Positions 1-3,907 of a stretch of DNA of 5,732 bases are shown piece by piece. Each line of letters begins with the position of its first letter. Within the stretch, counting starts at the first letter, position 1. Made by a program: the position numbers and the translations under genes. Under the pieces are notes generated by a model. It saw only the letters and a list, made by a program, of their open reading frames with translations, did no database searches and was not told the origin of the DNA. The stretch is from an uncultured Verrucomicrobiota bacterium (GTDB taxonomy: Bacteria; Verrucomicrobiota; Verrucomicrobiia; Limisphaerales; UBA1096): assembly GCA_913050205.1 (NCBI GenBank), contig CAJXAU010000125.1, positions 1 through 5,732 of the forward strand, written 5' to 3'.

Positions 1-1151
1 GCCGGCAGCAGCACGTACGTCCACGGCCCCTTCAGGCGTACGATCCGCCCCGGCCGAAAGCCTTCCAGCATCTGCGGAATCTTCACCCGCATTTGAAACC
101 CGCTGCTCCCCAGCGGCGGATCGTCCGTCTCCTTCCAATCCAAGGTCTGTCCGCGAACGGAATATTCCTGATGATAACTCCACGTGCGAAGCGTGTTCGC
201 CGCGTCACAAATCTTGGGCGTCTTGCCCTGCTTCAGTTCCCTATACAATACCGGCGCCATTCCGCCGAACAGCGTGATCGTGACCTCGCCTCCGCCGGTG
301 TCGTTGTTTTTCACCGCGTCCACCCAGCCGGGCAGAAATCGCGAGCGGATGAGCCGCAGGTGTCGTTGCCGCTGAATCTCCCGGCAGGCTTGCAGACTCT
401 CCTCGTCCAACCACACGTCAGTTGTGGCCAGACTGTCAAACGGCCCCCAGGTCAGATTCACCTGAACTTCCTGCCCCGGCTCGATTTGATCCCTTCCGAC
501 CAGTTGCCGGTTTTTCCATATCCGCGTCCCGCCGTCGATGTCGAACAACGCAGGCTTGTTGAGGCCACCCTCAATCTCCGGGCCGACCGGCTCCACGGAA
601 AGCTTCAATCGGGGCGCCGGGCCGGCACCCTGCTCGAAGCCAAGCACCTTCCACGACCGACCACGGCGCGAGTAAAAACTGGCATCATCCTCCAGCAAAA
701 TGGCGTGGTTGTAACGAAGTGTCGGCGTCTGCTTGAGCCGCTCCTCCGTGAGCGGGATTGTCTCCTCCTCCCCCTCAAGCGGCAGCAAAAACCGCCCGTG
801 CATGTGCGTCCCCGGAGGGATGTCGCGGATGTCCGCCGGTGCGCCGTGGTACCAGACCATGCCGTAAGGCAGCATGGCAAAATAGTGCCGCTTTGCATGC
901 TGGCTTTTGCGGAGAGCGCCCCGGCGGTTCATGGGATCGCTGACGACGAGATCGCCGTTGTGATGAATCCCCGCCCCGGCAGGCGGAAAGATCCCCGGCT
1001 TGGGGATGTGATCCTTGACCGCATTCGCCGCCGCGTCCTTCTCCGCAGCCGCTGCCTGATTTCCGGCAAGGAGCGAGAGGGCAAAAACGATTGCGCTTGG
1101 CCAAGCGCGGGGCGGCCCGGCGCAGGTGCTGCAGCGCTTGGCCAAGTTCAC
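1..1151 (-). CDS. Secreted protein of unknown function, 3' end cut by the window edge
   Basis: The frame is open from GTG at 1151 to the left edge (383 codons, no stop). GTG was chosen because it overlaps the TGA of the upstream DUF1552 gene as GTGA, the usual arrangement of translationally coupled genes; TTG at 1145 is an alternative. Residues 1-40 read as a signal peptide: a basic n-region (NLAKRCSTC), a hydrophobic stretch AIVFALSLLAG, then an Ala-rich cleavage zone (NQAAAAEKD). The mature part begins with a conserved-looking stretch, GAGIHHNGDLVVSDPMNRRG, then YGMVWYHGAPADIRDIPPGT and HMHGRF (His116, His118), followed by an acidic segment (LEGEEET) and probable beta-rich sequence with many Trp residues (LTWGPFD, RTWSYHQEY). 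The C-terminal part in the window ends RLKGPWTYVLLP. I do not recognise a named domain. Two copies of the CTTGGCCAAG palindrome lie in its first 20 codons. An extracellular or periplasmic role is inferred only from the leader. Confidence 0.85.
   Translation of the reverse strand, partial: MNLAKRCSTCAGPPRAWPSAIVFALSLLAGNQAAAAEKDAAANAVKDHIPKPGIFPPAGAGIHHNGDLVVSDPMNRRGALRKSQHAKRHYFAMLPYGMVWYHGAPADIRDIPPGTHMHGRFLLPLEGEEETIPLTEERLKQTPTLRYNHAILLEDDASFYSRRGRSWKVLGFEQGAGPAPRLKLSVEPVGPEIEGGLNKPALFDIDGGTRIWKNRQLVGRDQIEPGQEVQVNLTWGPFDSLATTDVWLDEESLQACREIQRQRHLRLIRSRFLPGWVDAVKNNDTGGGEVTITLFGGMAPVLYRELKQGKTPKICDAANTLRTWSYHQEYSVRGQTLDWKETDDPPLGSSGFQMRVKIPQMLEGFRPGRIVRLKGPWTYVLLP
1093..1108. repeat. CTTGGCCAAG-family palindrome, 16-bp perfect copy
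   Basis: GCGCTTGGCCAAGCGC is a perfect inverted repeat with no loop. It lies in the signal peptide coding region of the leftward unknown gene, where it is read as R-A-W-P-S-A, the third of the three possible reading frames of this palindrome. It is 40 bp from the next copy. Confidence 0.85.
1137..1146. repeat. CTTGGCCAAG-family palindrome, 10-bp core copy
   Basis: Exact CTTGGCCAAG core with one extended arm (GCG on the left of the plus strand). It covers codons 2-5 of the leftward unknown gene (N-L-A-K), directly after its GTG start. Confidence 0.8.
1148..1151 (-). promoter_or_regulatory. GTGA stop/start overlap coupling two genes
   Basis: On the minus strand the DUF1552 gene ends ...ACG TGA and the next gene starts GTG AAC TTG. 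The four bases GTGA are shared, so ribosomes finishing the first gene can restart on the second. This fixes the start of the downstream gene and argues for a single mRNA. A CTTGGCCAAG palindrome begins two bases after the GTG codon and could form a hairpin at the restart site. Confidence 0.75.
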
Positions 1152-2500
1152 GTGAGAACCTCCGAGACCACGGCGTTGGAATCCGCGAATGCCTCTTTGT
1201 CGACACCCATCCGCTGGGCGATAGTCAGCAACAGGTTGCTGAAATGCGCCCCGGAGTTGACCGGGCTGTGGTACAGGCTGATGCCGTCGTCGTACCCTTT
1301 GAAACCCTTGACCTTACGATTAAAGTCCACGTGGCTACCATGCCGAAGGCCAAGCTTGGCCCCGCCCGCGAGTACGAGCGGCAGGCTGGTTGTCCCGTGG
1401 CTGTTGCCGTACGAGAGCCCGCTGCCGTAAAGCGAAACGGTTGTGTCGAGCAGCGGCCCGTCGCCATCGCGCACCTCTGCGAGCCGGTCGAGAAAGTAGG
1501 CGAATTGCCGGACGTTGAACTCGTCACTTCGCGTGAGTTGCTGCAGGAGATCCTTGTCGCCATTGTGATGCGAGAGCGAATGGCGGTCGCGGCTGATCCC
1601 GATCTCCGGCACCGCCGGCCCGGTTCCCTCGTTGCCGGTGTTGAATGTGACCACACGCGTCATGTCGGTCTGAAACGCCAACACGATGATGTCGTACATC
1701 GTCCGCAAATGCTCCCCGAGTCGTTCGAGATAAACGTTCTGACTGAGCCTTGACGCCGTGCCGGAATCGATCTTCGGCCTAGGAGTCTCGAGCCACTCTT
1801 CAGCGCGCTTGGTACGAACCTCCACCTCACGCACTGCGGTCAGGTATTGGTCGAGCCGGCCCCGGTCCTCACGGGACAGGTTTTTGGCCAGCACGTTGGC
1901 GTCCTCCAGGACAAGATCCAGCATGCTTTCCCTGCGCTGAAGTTGGCGGCGCTGCTTCTCAATGCCTCCGGATGGCTCTGTAAAAAGCGCATTGAAGGCG
2001 TCCCCCGACTGCCGATGCGCAGGCAGGGCGATGCCATCCGCACTCACCGCAAGAGGCTGCCCCTGATTACTGATCTGAAGCGATGGAAACCGCGTCTTCG
2101 GCCCTGTCACGCCGGCGATCAACTGATCGACTGAGATCGTGTTCCGGTCGGTCGGGCCGTACTTGGCCGCCGTAAGCCACGTCTGCGTCGCGCTATGGGC
2201 GATGCCAAATGCGTTGGGATGATGCAGGCCGCTGATCGGCGTGATATTCCCCCGGTGGCCAGCCAACGGAGCAAGGATGCGGGAAAACTCATAGCCCGGC
2301 CCCGACTGGGTCAATTCGTAGTCGTGCGTATTCACCCCATTCGGCAGATAAATGAAAATACTGCGCCGGGGCCGTTCGACAGCCTTGGTAGCGCACAACG
2401 GCCGCATGCAGTCGAGCATCGGCAGGCCAAGCGAGACACCCAACCCGCGCAGGAAATGCCGTCGCGGTAACAACCATTTTTGCGAAAGAAAATTTGCCAT
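1148..2500 (-). CDS. DUF1552 family protein with Tat signal
   Basis: A 450-residue protein of normal length for DUF1552, a family of unknown biochemical function abundant in Planctomycetota and Verrucomicrobiota and distantly like the DUF1501/alkaline phosphatase-type secreted proteins. The leader carries a twin-arginine motif, LPRRHFLRGLGVSLGLPML (Arg13-Arg14), predicting export of a folded protein by Tat. Family-like stretches follow: SIFIYLPNGVN (48-57), SGLHHPN (90-96), SLSHHNGD (308-315), LYGSGLSYGNSHG (358-369), LPLVLAGGAKLG (373-384) and the C-terminal NLLLTIAQRMGV (422-433). The middle (about 180-235) is Arg/Glu-rich and probably helical. I chose ATG at 2500, with AGG eight bases upstream, over an in-frame TTG two codons earlier at 2506. 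It heads a leftward pair; its TGA overlaps the GTG of the next gene. DUF1552 genes often sit beside DUF1592-type cytochrome genes, but none is seen here. Family call is firm, function unknown. Confidence 0.93.
   Translation of the reverse strand: MANFLSQKWLLPRRHFLRGLGVSLGLPMLDCMRPLCATKAVERPRRSIFIYLPNGVNTHDYELTQSGPGYEFSRILAPLAGHRGNITPISGLHHPNAFGIAHSATQTWLTAAKYGPTDRNTISVDQLIAGVTGPKTRFPSLQISNQGQPLAVSADGIALPAHRQSGDAFNALFTEPSGGIEKQRRQLQRRESMLDLVLEDANVLAKNLSREDRGRLDQYLTAVREVEVRTKRAEEWLETPRPKIDSGTASRLSQNVYLERLGEHLRTMYDIIVLAFQTDMTRVVTFNTGNEGTGPAVPEIGISRDRHSLSHHNGDKDLLQQLTRSDEFNVRQFAYFLDRLAEVRDGDGPLLDTTVSLYGSGLSYGNSHGTTSLPLVLAGGAKLGLRHGSHVDFNRKVKGFKGYDDGISLYHSPVNSGAHFSNLLLTIAQRMGVDKEAFADSNAVVSEVLT
1348..1361. 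repeat. Inside-out palindrome GGCCAAGCTTGGCC
   Basis: A perfect 14-bp palindrome built from the same half-sites in swapped order (GGCCAAG then CTTGGCC). It lies inside the DUF1552 gene and encodes the family-typical GGAKLGL stretch, so protein constraint alone may explain it. Relation to the CTTGGCCAAG family is uncertain. Confidence 0.35.
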
Positions 2501-2528
2501 AATCAACGCCTAGTTTTGCTGAACGGCG

Positions 2529-2557
2529 AAACTACTCTCCACGCTTGGCCTTGGCAA
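2529..2557 (-). promoter_or_regulatory. Possible sigma-70-like promoter for the DUF1552 gene
   Basis: On the minus strand TTGCCA (5 of 6 to TTGACA), a 17-bp spacer, then TAGTTT (3 of 6 to TATAAT). This would place the transcript start about 20 bases before the ATG at 2500. The -10 match is poor and such matches arise by chance. Confidence 0.25.
2542..2554. repeat. Degenerate CTTGGCC half-palindrome
   Basis: CGCTTGGCCTTGG keeps the left half (CGCTTGGCC) of the palindrome, but the right half is replaced. Its core starts 41 bp before the core of the perfect copy at 2581-2598 and lies in the spacer of the possible leftward promoter. Confidence 0.4.
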
Positions 2558-2580
2558 CCCCGTCACACCACCCATCGCAC

Positions 2581-2598
2581 CCCGCTTGGCCAAGCGGG
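2581..2598. repeat. CTTGGCCAAG-family palindrome, 18-bp perfect copy in the promoter region
   Basis: CCCGCTTGGCCAAGCGGG is the longest perfect copy in the window and the only exact one outside a gene. It lies between the two divergent genes, eight bases upstream of a TTGACC hexamer, and a further half-site (CGCTTGAC) follows at 2603-2610. Dyad symmetry and position fit an operator for a dimeric regulator, but a dispersed repeat landing here is equally possible. Confidence 0.8.
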
Positions 2599-2642
2599 AG
2601 AACGCTTGACCGCCGCCTGCCTGACCTCAAAAGATTGCGGCG

Positions 2643-3854
2643 ATGACTGACCACTTCACTTTTCGTGCACCTGGTTTGCGTTGGGCACTCGCGTTAATAA
2701 CAATTGCCGCTTGGCTTCCAGCGACGGTAGCTGTCGATCTCCCAAGCGAAGTCTCCAAACAAAAACCGTTCCACGAAATCTGGGCCGAAGAGGTGCCCGT
2801 GATGGGACATCTCGCCGTGGCCAAGGACGGCACCGTGCTCATCTTCAAGGAAAACCGCGAGGCGAGACGGGTCGATGTCAAACGCAGTGAGGACGGCGGC
2901 AAAACTTGGAGCCAGCCCATCGTCGTCGGAAGGCGTGTGAAGATCGGCGCCGACATGTCGGACGACGGGCGATACCGCGGCGAACACGTCGGTTGGAGCG
3001 AACTGGCCAACGTGACCATCGACGAAAACACCGGCGACATCATGGTATTCGCCGCCGGGCTTAAGCCGGCCGAGGCGCTCTACCGCAGCCGCGACCACGG
3101 CAAAACCTGGGCCACCGAGAAGATCGTGATCCGGGCCGACAAAAACGGATGGCAGGGCACGACCTACTGCTGTGACCCCGGCATTACGTTGCGCCACGGC
3201 AAACACAAGGGAAGGCTGTTGATGCCATCGCAGGTTTTTGTGGGCTCAATAAACAAGGACGGCACCCGCACCTACCTGAACAAGGGGCAGGGCCGCAAAT
3301 ATTTCGCCAAGCGGTATAGCAACGCACTGTACAGCGATGACGGCGGCCGGACATGGACGCCCAGCGATCCCTTCCCCATCCTCGGCACCTCCGAGCCCGG
3401 CCTCCTCGAGATGACCGACGGCAGCATTTACTACAACGCCCGCACCCACAGCCGTCCCGGCAACAAGATCGTCGGCCGCAGTCTCGACGGCGGCCAAAGC
3501 TGGGCCAAGGCCGGGGAGGACGACGAGCTGTTTGACGGCCCGCCGGACGACTACGGCTGCAAGGGTGCCATCCTGCGGTTGCCGTTCGAAGACCGCGACA
3601 TTCTTCTCTTCAGCGGCCCCGGCCGCCGGGACAAGCGCGATGACATCACCGTGCACGTGAGCTTCGACCGGGGCGAATCGTGGCCGGTGAAGCGCATCGT
3701 CAAGACCGGTCCCGGCAACTACACATGGATGGCCGCCGGCCGCAAAGGCACCCCCAGCGAAGGCATGATCTACCTGCTCTCCAACAAAGACTGGATGGCT
3801 CGCTTCAATCTCGCCTGGCTGCTGCAGAAGCAAAAAGATCCTTCAGGCGATTAG
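2643..3854 (+). CDS. Secreted sialidase-like (BNR/Asp-box) protein
   Basis: A 403-residue protein with a Sec-type signal (hydrophobic core 14-27, likely cut after ATVA at 30) and a six-bladed beta-propeller of the sialidase type. Five Asp boxes are visible: SEDGGKTW (82-89), SRDHGKTW (149-156), SDDGGRTW (231-238), SLDGGQSW (280-287) and SFDRGESW (340-347). Sialidase-like active-site elements can be placed: Glu251 in SEPGLLEMTDG, Arg267 in YYNAR, an Arg cluster at 328-332 before the last Asp box, and Tyr360 in GPGNYTW. The usual N-terminal RIP arginine is not there: the matching stretch reads VMGHLAVAKDGT (53-64). GITLRHGKHKGRLLMP (180-195) matches the usual post-blade strand. The start is limited by a stop at 2622-2624, leaving ATG 2643. 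Such proteins are often annotated exo-alpha-sialidase; with the changed arginine, the substrate is uncertain. It lies 53 bp before the PSCyt2/PSD1 gene and is probably cotranscribed with it. Confidence 0.9.
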   Translation: MTDHFTFRAPGLRWALALITIAAWLPATVAVDLPSEVSKQKPFHEIWAEEVPVMGHLAVAKDGTVLIFKENREARRVDVKRSEDGGKTWSQPIVVGRRVKIGADMSDDGRYRGEHVGWSELANVTIDENTGDIMVFAAGLKPAEALYRSRDHGKTWATEKIVIRADKNGWQGTTYCCDPGITLRHGKHKGRLLMPSQVFVGSINKDGTRTYLNKGQGRKYFAKRYSNALYSDDGGRTWTPSDPFPILGTSEPGLLEMTDGSIYYNARTHSRPGNKIVGRSLDGGQSWAKAGEDDELFDGPPDDYGCKGAILRLPFEDRDILLFSGPGRRDKRDDITVHVSFDRGESWPVKRIVKTGPGNYTWMAAGRKGTPSEGMIYLLSNKDWMARFNLAWLLQKQKDPSGD

Positions 3855-3907
3855 CTAACATCCTTTTTTTGATTGCCTTTAAACGGGTGCTGATTCTCCA
3901 TTTCGAG
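3855..3907 (+). other. Short spacer between two co-directional genes
   Basis: This 53-bp gap is richer in A and T than the flanking genes and contains a run of eight T (3863-3870) with no clear stem before it, so I do not call a terminator. No strong Shine-Dalgarno sequence precedes any of the candidate starts of the next gene (TTG 3869, GTG 3887, GTG 3908). Confidence 0.5.

Larger units (their letters stand above)
2501..2642. promoter_or_regulatory. Divergent promoter region
   Basis: This 142-bp gap separates the leftward DUF1552 gene from the rightward sialidase-like gene and must hold both promoters. For the leftward gene a possible sigma-70-type pair is TTGCCA (minus strand, 2552-2557) and TAGTTT (2529-2534) with a 17-bp spacer; a degenerate copy of the local palindrome (2542-2554) sits in that spacer. 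For the rightward gene TTGACC at 2606-2611 is a possible -35, but no good -10 follows before the ATG at 2643. An 18-bp perfect palindrome (2581-2598) lies just upstream of TTGACC. The region's role is near certain from gene orientation; the individual boxes are weak guesses. Confidence 0.6.

Noticed and set aside
1348..1361. GGCCAAGCTTGGCC as an eighth copy of the palindrome family
   Set aside because: The half-sites are in the opposite order and it encodes a conserved family segment of DUF1552, so chance plus protein constraint is a sufficient explanation.
93..1430. Plus-strand open frame of 445 codons
   Set aside because: It is antisense to the secreted protein gene and the end of DUF1552, shares their codon grid in reverse, is Arg/Pro-rich and has no recognisable domain. 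The minus-strand reading has a leader, a coupled start and coherent protein sequence.
1091..1753. Plus-strand open frame of 220 codons
   Set aside because: It is antisense to the DUF1552 gene, whose protein has clear family motifs; this frame gives no sensible protein.
3246..3833. Minus-strand open frame of 195 codons rich in Ala, Val and Gly
   Set aside because: It is a shadow of the sialidase-like gene; the absence of stops follows from its GC-rich codons, and the five Asp boxes on the plus strand settle the coding strand.
3855..3880. T-run after the sialidase-like gene as an intrinsic terminator
   Set aside because: There is no stable GC-rich stem immediately before the T-run, and the next gene begins within 53 bp on the same strand.
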